From Sporomusaceae bacterium UBA7701 (lineage in GTDB: Bacteria > Bacillota > Negativicutes > Sporomusales > UBA7701), in contig DLGF01000016.1 of assembly GCA_002482545.1 (NCBI GenBank), forward strand, positions 62,001 through 126,000: a stretch of 64,000 nucleotides of DNA. Direction: 5' to 3'. The notes beneath the pieces are model-generated. The model worked only from the letters and a program-made list of their open reading frames with translations, had not been told where the DNA came from and did not search any database. Below are positions 1 through 8,016 of the stretch, one piece after another (positions within the stretch are counted from its first letter, which is position 1; every line of letters begins with the position of its first letter). The translations under genes were made by a program, and so were the position numbers.

Positions 1-243
1 GGGTTTATTGTGGTTGTACACCGTATGCCCGCGGTCCTCAAGGAGGGCGCTTATCCCAAGCTCGACAGTGATGGTCCATGAGCCGCCCACACCGATGGTC
101 GCGCCTGGATCGATAAGCGAGAGCACATGGTCGATGGCTTCTTGGCGGGTTTTGACATATACGGCGTTGAAGTTGTTCTTGTTGAGGGCTTCAACCGCCT
201 TGGCGCCCATGGCGTCGTTATGCCAGGATTGGAACTCATTCAT
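1..243 (-). CDS. LUD-domain (lactate utilization, DUF162) protein, N-terminal part
   Basis: Reading leftward from ATG at 243 gives 81 codons that run off the window edge, so the C-terminal part is missing. The translation contains an N-terminal MNEFQSWHNDAMGAKAVEAL segment and the turn DPGATIGVGGSWT, which match the start of LUD-domain proteins (LutC/YkgG-like, formerly DUF162). An AAGGAGGAT ribosome site lies 7 bases upstream (250-258 on the complement). Relatives with this domain act in lactate oxidation, but many Firmicute single-domain LUD proteins have no proven role, so the function here is a family-level inference. It is divergent from niaR. Confidence 0.8.
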   Translation of the reverse strand, partial: MNEFQSWHNDAMGAKAVEALNKNNFNAVYVKTRQEAIDHVLSLIDPGATIGVGGSWTITVELGISALLEDRGHTVYNHNKP

Positions 244-360
244 GGGTCATCCTCCTTCAGATATGATATACTATTGATATATGTTCGGCATCCGGAGGCC
301 ATTCCCTGTCGGGATAAAGGCAATTGGCGTTTGACCGCCTGAAAATAATAAGGAGGAGTT

Positions 361-873
361 ATGGACGCTAAGAATCGGCGCAGACTGCTGCTCGACCTGC
401 TGACCGGGAGTGAAAGGCCGCTCACCGGCACCGCCCTGGCGCGGGACCTGAGGGTCAGCCGCCAGGTAGTCGTAGGCGATATCGCCATCCTGCGCGCCGC
501 CGGCATTAATATTTTCGCTACTCCGCAGGGGTATATGCTGCCGAAGGCGCCTGCTTCCAGCACGATAACCGCGAGAGTGGCCTGCCGCCACGGCCGCGAT
601 AATCTGGCCAAGGAACTGGAAATCATCATTGATAACGGCGGACGGGTGGTGGATGTTATCGTCGAGCATCCCATCTATGGCGAGATAACCGCCAATCTGA
701 TGCTGACCTCCCGCCGCGAACTGAATGACTTCCTGCAGAAGCTGGCAGCGGGGGCCGAACCTTTGTCGACCATAACCGGGGGGATTCATCTTCATACGGT
801 GGAAGTGCCGTCCCGCGAGGTGCTGAACCGAATTGAGCGGGAGCTCAAAGCGGCGGGAATATTGGTGGAATAA
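361..873 (+). CDS. niaR: NiaR-type nicotinate-responsive transcriptional repressor
   Basis: The 170-residue product has an N-terminal winged helix-turn-helix of the HTH_11 type (residues about 6-60, with LTGTALARDLRVSRQVVVGD as the recognition region). It is followed by a 3H domain with the conserved histidines around residues 80, 100 and 147 (CRHGRD, EHPIYG, HLHT). This is the architecture and length of NiaR/YrxA, which represses NAD-biosynthesis and niacin-uptake genes when nicotinate is available. AGGAGGAG sits just upstream of ATG 361. A niacin-permease-like gene lies 1.4 kb downstream, which fits a local NiaR target. The function rests on family knowledge and was not tested here. Confidence 0.9.
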   Translation: MDAKNRRRLLLDLLTGSERPLTGTALARDLRVSRQVVVGDIAILRAAGINIFATPQGYMLPKAPASSTITARVACRHGRDNLAKELEIIIDNGGRVVDVIVEHPIYGEITANLMLTSRRELNDFLQKLAAGAEPLSTITGGIHLHTVEVPSREVLNRIERELKAAGILVE

Positions 874-876
874 ACC

Positions 877-913
877 AAAACCGGCTTGGAATGCCGAATT
901 CCAAGCCGGTTTT
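877..913. terminator. Bidirectional Rho-independent terminator
   Basis: A 14-bp perfect inverted repeat (877-890 with 900-913) is flanked by A4 and T4 tracts. It serves niaR on the plus strand and the convergent transporter gene on the minus strand. Confidence 0.9.
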
Positions 914-915
914 CA

Positions 916-2124
916 TTATTGAGCTGACGGGATCTCGCGCCTGAACCACTTCCCCGGGAGAAAGAATCCCGTAATGATCGTGCCTACGGGCAGGACCGCC
1001 AGAGCCAGAAAAACACTGTTAATGCCGAAACTGTCGGCCACTACGCCCAGGACGGTCGCGCCCACTCCGCCCAGGCCGATGCTGAAGCCGGTGGTCAGTC
1101 CGGCGGCCATGGCCTCATAACCGGGCATCATTTCCTGAGCAAGGACAAGGGTCGGCGAAGACGAAGCCACCAGCGTGAAGCCGATGGTCCCGACCAGCGC
1201 CAGGGTCGTCAGCCCGGTGGTGTAGGGGAATAAAGCGATGAGCGGCCAGGTGATGGCCAGGGAAAGGATAATAACGGTCTTGCGGCCTAACCGGTCGCTC
1301 AGGATACCGCCCACGAACGTGCCGAGAACGCCGGTCATGGTGTAGATGGAGAGCAGATACCCGGCGTAAGCGGGGCTGCCTTTCAGATGGTCGACGTAGT
1401 ACAGCGGGATATAAGTCGACAATCCGGCGGCGATGGTTGACCGGAAGAGGATATAGGTCAGCAGGATGGTCAGGAGCAAATAGGGCAAGGGTCCGCGGGT
1501 CGCCTGCCTCTTATGGGCGGCCGCCTGGACCGGAGGGGTGCGGTGGGAGAGCTGAGCCATATTGAGCCAGAGCAGGGCTGCCGTGATGATGGCCGGCGGG
1601 CCGAAGTAGGTCGTATTGGTTATGCCGCCCGGCAGGGTGATCAGCAAGGCCATGGCGATCGTGCCCAGCGAAAAGCCAAACTGACCGCCTACCGAAAAAA
1701 TCGCCATATCTTGCCCGCGGCGCTCCGGGGTGCTGACAAAGTGCGCCCCTTTTGAGCCTTGGGGATGGAAGGCGGCGACGCCAAAGCCGGTTAGCATTAC
1801 GATGACCAAGAGAAGGGGGAACGACGTTGCATGACCGGTTAAGGCCATCCCTACGCCGGAGAACAAGATGCCGAGCGGCACCAGCCAGGGCGTTGGCAGC
1901 CGGTCGGATAAGTAGCCAAATAGCGGCTGAATGACCGATGAAGTAATGTTTTGGGCCATAACGATAATTCCCACCTGGGCATAGGTCAGTCCGAACAGGC
2001 TTTTGAGCAGCGGCAGCAGGACCGGCAGCGCTCCGGGACTGAGGTCGACGACGGCATGCCCCAGGGTTAGCAGCGACAGCGGCCGCGCATAGACAGGTTT
2101 CTTTTTTGCCTGTGTATCCACCAA
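916..2124 (-). CDS. MFS efflux transporter, fosmidomycin-resistance (Fsr) type
   Basis: About 402 residues with 12 hydrophobic segments. The first helix region LTLGHAVVDLSPGALPVLLP and the following LFGLTYAQVGIIV are typical of the Fsr branch of the major facilitator superfamily. The signature GYLSDRLPTP sits in loop 2-3, and a second GGILSDRLGRK in the second half marks the pseudo-twofold repeat. Fsr proteins are drug/proton antiporters of the inner membrane; the substrate here is unknown. Several starts are possible: GTG 2133, TTG 2124 and GTG 2121. TTG 2124 is placed 8 bases from AAGGAG, so I prefer it. It converges on niaR and shares its terminator. Confidence 0.85.
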   Translation of the reverse strand: MVDTQAKKKPVYARPLSLLTLGHAVVDLSPGALPVLLPLLKSLFGLTYAQVGIIVMAQNITSSVIQPLFGYLSDRLPTPWLVPLGILFSGVGMALTGHATSFPLLLVIVMLTGFGVAAFHPQGSKGAHFVSTPERRGQDMAIFSVGGQFGFSLGTIAMALLITLPGGITNTTYFGPPAIITAALLWLNMAQLSHRTPPVQAAAHKRQATRGPLPYLLLTILLTYILFRSTIAAGLSTYIPLYYVDHLKGSPAYAGYLLSIYTMTGVLGTFVGGILSDRLGRKTVIILSLAITWPLIALFPYTTGLTTLALVGTIGFTLVASSSPTLVLAQEMMPGYEAMAAGLTTGFSIGLGGVGATVLGVVADSFGINSVFLALAVLPVGTIITGFFLPGKWFRREIPSAQ

Positions 2125-2174
2125 TAGCAACACTCCTTATGCATACAGCTTTACTATACTACACAAAATTTTAC

Positions 2175-2203
2175 TTGTCAGCCCAAGAAAAGGATTTTAT
2201 AAT
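2175..2203 (+). promoter_or_regulatory. Sigma-A promoter of niaP-like gene with inverted TGACAAG flanks
   Basis: TTGTCA (2175-2180), a 17-base spacer, then TATAAT (2198-2203). The -35 box is part of ACTTGTCA (2173-2180), and its inverse TGACAAG lies at 2214-2220, just past the expected start point. Such an arrangement could be a repressor site pair; NiaR is the obvious candidate, by inference. Confidence 0.75.
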
Positions 2204-2246
2204 GGGTATGAGATGACAAGACAATTGTAATGACAGAGGTGTGCTT

Positions 2247-3566
2247 ATGGATATTACGAGTCGTTTGGAACGGATTCCCGTCAGTGGCTTTCATTACCGC
2301 TTATTGTTTTTGGCCGGTCTGGGCTGGCTGTTTGACGCCATGGATACGGGCCTTATCGCTTTCGTGCTTCCGGTGCTGGCCAAGAGTTGGAATTTGTCGC
2401 CGGCCCAGGTTGGCTATATCGGCAGTATCGGACTCTTGGGGATGGCCGTGGGGGCGGTCGTGTCCGGCTGGGCGGCGGACCGGTTTGGTCGGAAAAACGT
2501 ATTTGCCGCGACTTTGTTGATTTACAGCATAGCAACCGGGCTGTGCGCCATCGCCGGAAGCTATGAGGTGCTGCTTTTCCTGCGGTTCCTGGTCGGCTTC
2601 GGGTTGGGAGGCGAACTGCCGGTTGCCGCCACTCTCATGACGGAATACTGCCCGCCTGATAAACGGGGCCGCTTCGTGGTATTGCTGGAAAGCTTCTGGG
2701 GAGCGGGGTGGCTGGTCGCGGCCCTCATCGCTTTCGTGTTTATCCCCCGCTATGGCTGGCAAGCCGCTTTCGTCATCGGCGCGCTTCCCGCGCTGTATGT
2801 ATTCATTATCCGGCTGTCGGCACCCGAATCGGTTCGCTATCTTATCAGCGCCGGGAGGGTTGAGGAAGCTCACGCCATCGTAAGCCGGATGGAGCGCTCG
2901 GCGGGGCTGGAGCCGGTGGACGAGCCCCGGGTTGCCGCGCTCCGGCAGGAACAGAGCATCCGCTTTGCGGTGCTGTGGAGCCGGGAACTTTTCCGGCGGA
3001 CATTGATGCTTTGGATATTGTGGTTCGGGATCGTCTATTCGTATTACGGGATTTTTACCTGGCTGCCGTCACTCATGGTCGCCCAGGGATATACCGTCAT
3101 AAAAAGCTTTGAATACGTTCTGGTGATGACTCTGGCTCAGTTGCCCGGCTACTTCAGCGCGGCTTATTTGGTGGAGCGCATCGGGCGCAAAGCGACTTTG
3201 GCCATTTATCTGGCGGCCTGCGCCGTGTGCGCCTATTTCTTCGGCCAGGGCGGGAGCGCGGCAACGGTGCTTGTCTGGGGCTGCCTTATCTCTTTCTTCA
3301 ACCTGGGTGCCTGGGGCGTTGTTTATACCTACACCCCTGAGCTTTATCCCACGCGGATCCGGGCGTTCGGTTCCGGCTGGGCCGCTGCAGCGGGCCGTTT
3401 TGGCGGAATATTGGCTCCGACGGCCGTGGGATATATGATTACCGGGGCGGGGGGCTTCGCCAAGGTATTCGGGATGTTCACCATAGTCATGCTGGCGGTT
3501 GCCGCGGTCGTTTGGCTGATCGGGGAGGAAACCAAGGGGAAAGCGCTGGAAGAAATCAGTCATTAA
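2247..3566 (+). CDS. niaP: MFS transporter, NiaP-like (niacin) permease
   Basis: The product is about 439 residues with 12 predicted membrane helices. It carries the sugar-porter-type motif DRFGRKN after helix 2 (residues about 77-83), PPDKRGR after helix 4, and PELYPTRIRAFGSGWA before helix 11. The opening WLFDAMDTGLIAFVLP is characteristic of the NiaP / aromatic-acid-like branch. NiaP imports nicotinate across the cytoplasmic membrane, and the nearby NiaR repressor supports that substrate, though benzoate-type permeases share the fold. ATG 2247 is preferred over GTG 2241 because AGAGGTG (2234-2240) gives normal spacing. A strong promoter lies directly upstream. Confidence 0.82.
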   Translation: MDITSRLERIPVSGFHYRLLFLAGLGWLFDAMDTGLIAFVLPVLAKSWNLSPAQVGYIGSIGLLGMAVGAVVSGWAADRFGRKNVFAATLLIYSIATGLCAIAGSYEVLLFLRFLVGFGLGGELPVAATLMTEYCPPDKRGRFVVLLESFWGAGWLVAALIAFVFIPRYGWQAAFVIGALPALYVFIIRLSAPESVRYLISAGRVEEAHAIVSRMERSAGLEPVDEPRVAALRQEQSIRFAVLWSRELFRRTLMLWILWFGIVYSYYGIFTWLPSLMVAQGYTVIKSFEYVLVMTLAQLPGYFSAAYLVERIGRKATLAIYLAACAVCAYFFGQGGSAATVLVWGCLISFFNLGAWGVVYTYTPELYPTRIRAFGSGWAAAAGRFGGILAPTAVGYMITGAGGFAKVFGMFTIVMLAVAAVVWLIGEETKGKALEEISH

Positions 3567-3609
3567 CATCACCGTGAATTGGGCAATATCAAAGAAATAA
3601 AAATAGTTG

Positions 3610-3638
3610 TTGAAATTATCTGTTAATTCTGATAAAAT
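3610..3638 (+). promoter_or_regulatory. Promoter for the small membrane peptide gene
   Basis: TTGAAA (3610-3615), a 17-base spacer and TAAAAT (3633-3638) lie 34 bases upstream of the 32-codon gene at 3672. Confidence 0.65.
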
Positions 3639-3671
3639 AGAACCACCAATCGACAGCAAAGGTGGTCTATA

Positions 3672-3770
3672 ATGATGAACGTCACCCTGCAGGATGTGGG
3701 TAAGCTTCTTATCCAAAGTGTGGGCACGGCATTCGTGCTTACAGTTGTTGTGTGGTTAGCCCTGGGCTAA
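3672..3770 (+). CDS. Small hydrophobic peptide (32 aa), function unknown
   Basis: A 32-codon frame begins at ATG 3672 after AAAGGTGG (3658-3665). It encodes a short polar start (MMNVTLQDVGKLLIQS) followed by one hydrophobic stretch (TAFVLTVVVWLALG), long enough to span or sit in a membrane. It has its own promoter, ribosome site and terminator, which argues that it is a real single-gene unit rather than chance. I do not recognise a family. It could be a membrane-associated regulator or a leader-like peptide. Confidence 0.6.
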   Translation: MMNVTLQDVGKLLIQSVGTAFVLTVVVWLALG

Positions 3771-3787
3771 TAGGTTTAATCTGTTCG

Positions 3788-3812
3788 GCCACGCCAATCG
3801 GCGTGGCTTTTT
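3788..3812 (+). terminator. Rho-independent terminator
   Basis: GCCACGCC (3788-3795), a 4-base loop, GGCGTGGC (3800-3807), then T5. Confidence 0.9.
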
Positions 3813-3923
3813 ATGTTCGAGCGCCGGCGGGAGCGGCGGGAATAGGCGGCCGGGAAGGTTGCCTAAGGCAGGCGGGGGTGCTATAATCGGAAAAGAGGCA
3901 TTCTGCTGCACAGGAGGATTGGG

Positions 3924-4331
3924 ATGATCGCTCTGGGACTTATCGTGGGGGCTGCGGCCGGTTACATTGTTTACAAAGACGCGCTGGACCGCGGCAAGGA
4001 TAAACAGACTGCAGCGCTCTGGGGATTCGGGACCCTGGCGTCGTCGCTGGGAACCTATCTGCTGCTCCTGGGCTTCCTGGCTCTTTACTATTTCGTTGGC
4101 CGGAAGATAACGGACAACCGCCGGCCGGACAAGCAGGTCATTGATATTGAAGGGGTGCCGCTGGAAGAGCTTATCCCTTGTCCGATGTGCGGCCGCAAAG
4201 TGAAGGACGATTGCTCAATCTGCCCTCACTGCCACCATACACTGAGGCCTAAATGCGTCAACTGCGCCCAGGAACTGCGGCGGGAATGGAAGGTCTGCCC
4301 TTACTGCGGCGCGGACGCCAACCCGAAGTAA
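3924..4331 (+). CDS. Membrane-anchored double zinc-ribbon protein
   Basis: 135 residues. Two N-terminal hydrophobic segments (about 2-18 and 33-57) are followed by a cytoplasmic tail with four CxxC pairs: CPMC, CPHC, CVNC and CPYC (residues about 86-130). These form two tandem zinc ribbons. The start ATG 3924 follows AGGAGG at 3912. Similar small proteins are common in Firmicutes and have no established role; protein-protein contact through the ribbons is a guess. It is monocistronic, between a terminator and a tRNA gene. Confidence 0.75.
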   Translation: MIALGLIVGAAAGYIVYKDALDRGKDKQTAALWGFGTLASSLGTYLLLLGFLALYYFVGRKITDNRRPDKQVIDIEGVPLEELIPCPMCGRKVKDDCSICPHCHHTLRPKCVNCAQELRREWKVCPYCGADANPK

Positions 4332-4360
4332 AAAATGTCAAAAAAAGTTTAATAGATTTA

Positions 4361-4390
4361 TTAGACATAAAGGCTACCCTGTGATATAAT
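4361..4390 (+). promoter_or_regulatory. tRNA-Arg(CCG) promoter
   Basis: TTAGAC (4361-4366) and TATAAT (4385-4390) lie about 20 bases before the tRNA gene. Confidence 0.7.
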
Positions 4391-4410
4391 ACTTTATGTT
4401 CCCAAGATAA

Positions 4411-4485
4411 GCGCCCGTAGCTCAGGGGATAGAGCGCCGGCCTCCGGAGCCGGGAGCGCAGGTTCGATTCCTGCCGGGCGCACCA
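4411..4485 (+). tRNA. tRNA-Arg(CCG), CCA encoded
   Basis: Seven-base acceptor stem GCGCCCG/CGGGCGC, D-loop AGCTCAGGGGATAGAGC, anticodon loop CTCCGGA giving anticodon CCG, T-loop GGTTCGATTCC, and an encoded CCA end. Confidence 0.97.
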
Positions 4486-4674
4486 AAATGTTGATTACAG
4501 AGGCATGCCATGGGCGTGCTTTTTTTATAAGCAATATATCTGGAAAAAAATGTAATATGAAAACCGGTCAGGGATGGCGGCGAAAATGGCTGAACCCGGC
4601 ATCTGACGGGCATTACTGAATTATAATGGGGAGATTTCCGGGGCGGACAAGTTTCGGACATTGAAGGTGATTGT

Positions 4675-5100
4675 ATGCTGATAGTAGTTGTCGACGGCAT
4701 GGGCGGCGGTCTCGGCGCCCAGTTAATTGCCAGCCTTACCGCACAGCTCGGTTCGCGCGCCGAGGTGATTGCTCTGGGCACTAACGCCCTGGCGACCAAT
4801 AACATGGTGAAAGCCGGAGCCTCCCGTGGCGCGACGGGCGAAAACGCCGTTGTGGTTTCGCTGCCTAAGGCCGATATTGTTGTGGGGCCGATTGGAATGG
4901 TCATTCCCAACGCCCTGATGGGCGAAATAACCCCGCGGATCGCGGAAGCGGCGGCTACCTGCGACGCTCACAAGGTATTGCTGCCAGTCAGTCAGACCCA
5001 TTTCGAGATCATCGGCCTGGAGAGCAGGCCGCTTGGCGTGACGATCAAGGACGCGGTTGCCCGCATTATTGACATTGTCCGGGAGAAAGAGGGCCGATAG
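4675..5100 (+). CDS. DUF3842 family protein
   Basis: 141 residues matching the DUF3842 family: N-terminal nucleotide-binding-like MLIVVVDGMGGGLGAQL, then ALGTNALATNNMVKAGA and GPIGMVIPNALMGEITP. These features recall a small Rossmann-like fold. The family is found mainly in anaerobic Firmicutes and has no assigned function. It ends one base before the GTG start of the thioesterase gene, so the two are probably translated from one message. The start ATG 4675 follows a modest GAAGGTGA site. Confidence 0.85.
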   Translation: MLIVVVDGMGGGLGAQLIASLTAQLGSRAEVIALGTNALATNNMVKAGASRGATGENAVVVSLPKADIVVGPIGMVIPNALMGEITPRIAEAAATCDAHKVLLPVSQTHFEIIGLESRPLGVTIKDAVARIIDIVREKEGR

Positions 5101-5101
5101 C

Positions 5102-5521
5102 GTGATAAGGGTTAAAGACAAGGTGCGGTTTGCCGAGACCGACATGATGGGCGTTGTCCATCACGCCAATTATTTCCGGTGGTTTGAAATGGGGCGGGTG
5201 GCGTTTCTCAAAGAGGCCGGGGTATATCTTCTTGAGCTTATGGCTGACGGCATTTTATTCCCGATTACCGACGTCAGTTGCCAGTATCGCGCTTCAGCCC
5301 GTTTTGACGACGGGATTGTGATCGAGACGACGATGGCGGAACTCAACAAGGCCAAAATGGTGTTTACTTATCGCGTCATCCGCGAGGCCGACGGGGTTTT
5401 GCTGGCCACCGGGCGGACGCAGAACGCGTTTACCGATGCGAACGGTAGGATCATCCGCCTGCCGCCCGCGTACTATGACCGGCTGCAATCGCTGTACACG
5501 GCGGAAACAAACGGGACATAG
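5102..5521 (+). CDS. YbgC-type acyl-CoA thioesterase (4HBT, hotdog fold)
   Basis: 139 residues from GTG 5102. The motif FAETDMMGVVHHANYFRWFE (residues about 10-29) holds the catalytic Asp of the 4-hydroxybenzoyl-CoA thioesterase / YbgC group. The C-terminal half has the expected strands ending in RLPPAYYDRL. The enzyme hydrolyses acyl-CoA or acyl-ACP thioesters in the cytoplasm; the preferred acyl group is unknown. It follows the DUF3842 gene by one base, so coupling is likely. AGAGGG near 5088 serves as ribosome site. Confidence 0.88.
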   Translation: MIRVKDKVRFAETDMMGVVHHANYFRWFEMGRVAFLKEAGVYLLELMADGILFPITDVSCQYRASARFDDGIVIETTMAELNKAKMVFTYRVIREADGVLLATGRTQNAFTDANGRIIRLPPAYYDRLQSLYTAETNGT

Positions 5522-5685
5522 CCGCATAGAATGACGGCGACTCAGCCAGAATACCCCTGTGAACGATCGGTGTCCGGGCAATTTGCCCCTGCCGGGTGAC
5601 GGGTCCGGGCAATCATTTTCTTTCCGTGGACGGCAGGATTACCAGGAAACGGGACAATCCTGTTTGGATAGAGGGAGGCATTTGT

Positions 5686-6222
5686 GTGAATTTCCTTGTA
5701 TTATTGCTTGTATTGATCATAGCGGCGGCGGTGGTTATTTGGCTGTATGTCGCCCGCCAGGGAGACGCCGAATTCGAATTTATCGTTGATCAGCGAACCG
5801 ACTTCCGGCTCACGGAACTGACCGCCGGCCAGGCTGTTTTTTCCTGTGTCGTCCCTTTCGTCAACAAGGGGACGCAGGATGGTACAATCATGGATTGCTA
5901 TCCGCGGCATCTTTTGCCCCGGGAACAGTTTGACGCCGTGAAGGTCGAGTCCCGTCTGGCCCTTGAATCGCGGCTCCGCGACGATGGTTACTTTGAAGCG
6001 CTCATTGTTCCGAAAACCACCGGCGGCAATGTCGTTCTCACCGTCGTCCTGACGGTCCGGCAGGGAGACATCCGTGCCACCCTGGCGGAGATGGTCGATA
6101 TGTCGCTGGATATCGTGTATCAGGTTGTGGCCCGGAGCAGATGGTATATCCATAAACAGCGGCTGGTCATGACCGCCGAAGAAATTACCCGGGCGCTGAG
6201 CGCCGGCCCGACAGGGGCATAG
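5686..6222 (+). CDS. Membrane-anchored protein of unknown function
   Basis: 178 residues from GTG 5686, preceded by GAGGGAGG (5671-5678). A single N-terminal membrane helix (residues 2-22, NFLVLLLVLIIAAAVVIWLY) is followed by a soluble, beta-rich domain of about 150 residues with no motif I recognise. The C-terminal region RSRWYIHKQRLVMTAEEI is basic. It sits 13 bases upstream of the CofE-like gene, in the same direction, so the two probably share a message; that is the only functional hint. Confidence 0.7.
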   Translation: MNFLVLLLVLIIAAAVVIWLYVARQGDAEFEFIVDQRTDFRLTELTAGQAVFSCVVPFVNKGTQDGTIMDCYPRHLLPREQFDAVKVESRLALESRLRDDGYFEALIVPKTTGGNVVLTVVLTVRQGDIRATLAEMVDMSLDIVYQVVARSRWYIHKQRLVMTAEEITRALSAGPTGA

Positions 6223-6235
6223 GAGGGAACTGGAC

Positions 6236-6898
6236 ATGGCTGAACTTGAACTCATTCCGGTAAGAACCCGCATCCTCACTCCGAAAGACAACATCGTGGA
6301 CGCCATCGCCGAATACGCCCGGGATCGGATTGGTCCCGACGACATTGTCTCGGTGGCGGAAAGCGTGGTGGCCATAACGCAAAACAGAATGATCCGGCCG
6401 GAAGAACTGGAGCCTTCGTTTCTCGCCTGTCTTCTCTGCCGCTTTGTGCCGCAGAAGGGCAGCCTGTCCAGCGCCTATGGCATGCAGGCGGCGATGAACG
6501 CCGAGGGGAAATGGCGGGTGGCCTTCGCCATGGTGGTCGGAATGCTCGCCAAGCTCGTAGGTAAAAACGGGGTGTTTTACGAACTGGCCGGTGAACAGGC
6601 TGCCTTGATTGATGATGTCACCGGGACTATGCCGCCTTTTGACAAGCACATTGTCTACGGCCCGGCCGATCCCGACGGGGTTGCCGAGGCGATCAAGGCC
6701 CGGTTCGGTTGTTACGGAGCCGCGGTCGCCGACGTCAACGACCTGAAACGCGCCGCCATTCTGGGAATCAGCAAAGGCCTTGAGCCCAAGCAGGTAGCGC
6801 GGATTCTGATCGACAATCCGTTCGGCAACGCCAGCGAACGGACGCCTATCGTCATCATTAAAAATTACGCACAGGTCGCAGCAAAAGAATCGGCTTAG
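6236..6898 (+). CDS. F420-0:gamma-glutamyl ligase-like (CofE-like) protein
   Basis: 220 residues with the CofE-like fold: start LIPVRTRILTPKDNIVDAI, metal/GTP-site-like DDIVSVAESVVAITQNR, and C-terminal NPFGNASERTPIVII. True CofE adds glutamate to coenzyme F420, but Firmicutes of this type are not known to make F420, so this is likely a paralogue that ligates an amino acid to another acceptor. AGGAGGGA lies at 6222-6229. It follows the membrane-anchored unknown gene closely and precedes the HgdB-like operon by 128 bases. Confidence 0.8.
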   Translation: MAELELIPVRTRILTPKDNIVDAIAEYARDRIGPDDIVSVAESVVAITQNRMIRPEELEPSFLACLLCRFVPQKGSLSSAYGMQAAMNAEGKWRVAFAMVVGMLAKLVGKNGVFYELAGEQAALIDDVTGTMPPFDKHIVYGPADPDGVAEAIKARFGCYGAAVADVNDLKRAAILGISKGLEPKQVARILIDNPFGNASERTPIVIIKNYAQVAAKESA

Positions 6899-7026
6899 CA
6901 GGATCAGGAAGAGGGTAGACTAATCGTGGGCTATCCTCTTTCCTATTCCCTGAGCTTCAGGCTGCTGCCGGTCAAGGTGTTGGCCGGCTTCTGCCCGCAT
7001 ACCACACAAACCATTGGAGGTGCAAG

Positions 7027-8004
7027 GTGGCGCGCTATGGCATGACCACAACCGTTCCTGTAGAGATTATCCTGGCCGCCGGCCACAAGCCGGTCGACCT
7101 CAACAATATATTCATATCCAACCCGGAAGCGGCGAAGATGACGGAAACCGCGGAAGAGGCGGGGTACCCCCGCAATATCTGCGGATGGATCAAAGGCTTG
7201 TATGCGGTGGTGGTTGAAAGCGACGATATCGACGGGGTCATCGCCGTAACTCAGGGCGATTGCAGCAACACCCACGCCCTGATGGAGACCTATGAACTGG
7301 CCGGGATTAAAACCATCCCCTTTGCATTTCCCTTTGACCGCGATTATGATTTGCTGAAGCTGCAGATGGAGAAGCTGATGCAGGCTCTCGGCGCGGACTG
7401 GGACGGCGTCTTGGCCGTCAAACGCCGTCTGGATGCGGTGCGGGCCAAGGTCGGCGAGCTTGACCGCCTGACCTGGCGGGAGAATACCGTCAGCGGGTGG
7501 CACAATCATCTCTTTCAGGTGAGCTGCAGCGATTTCAACGGGGATGTCGACCTCTTTGAGCAGGAACTCGACGAATTTTTGGCCAAGGCCCAGCATGCGC
7601 CGGAACTGGGGGAGGACTTGCGCCTTGGCTTCATCGGCGTTCCGCCGATTCTGACGGACCTTTACGACTATATCGAGCGGATGGGGGCCCGGGTGGTGTT
7701 CAACGAAGTCCAGCGGCAATTCGCCATGCCGGACGCTCCGGACGACATCGTGGAGCAATACCGGCGCTACACCTACCCTTACGGGGTCTTCCGGCGTATT
7801 GAGGATATTAAAGCCGAAATCGAGCGGCGGAATATTGACGGAGTCATCCACTATGTCCAAAGTTTTTGCTTCCGCCAGATCGAGGATATGATTTTTCGGG
7901 AGAAGCTGGAGGTGCCGATCCTGACCGTTGAGGCCGACAAGCCCGGCAAGGTGGACGCCCGCACCCGGCTTCGCATCGACAGCTTTCTGGAAATGCTCCG
8001 GTGA
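7027..8004 (+). CDS. 2-hydroxyacyl-CoA dehydratase D-component-like (HgdB/BcrC) iron-sulfur protein
   Basis: 325 residues from GTG 7027 with GGAGGTG upstream. The protein has the two-lobed HgdB/BcrB/BcrC layout. Cysteines at about residues 52 (NICGWIKG), 80 (QGDCSNTH) and 283 (QSFCFRQ) are placed as the three [4Fe-4S] ligands. Classical dehydratases need two such subunits, yet only one is encoded here, so it may act as a homodimer or reduce a different substrate, as the double-cubane proteins do. The activase gene follows after 12 bases, which strongly supports an activase-dependent reductive enzyme. Confidence 0.85.
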   Translation: MARYGMTTTVPVEIILAAGHKPVDLNNIFISNPEAAKMTETAEEAGYPRNICGWIKGLYAVVVESDDIDGVIAVTQGDCSNTHALMETYELAGIKTIPFAFPFDRDYDLLKLQMEKLMQALGADWDGVLAVKRRLDAVRAKVGELDRLTWRENTVSGWHNHLFQVSCSDFNGDVDLFEQELDEFLAKAQHAPELGEDLRLGFIGVPPILTDLYDYIERMGARVVFNEVQRQFAMPDAPDDIVEQYRRYTYPYGVFRRIEDIKAEIERRNIDGVIHYVQSFCFRQIEDMIFREKLEVPILTVEADKPGKVDARTRLRIDSFLEMLR

Positions 8005-8016
8005 GGTGGATTGAGC

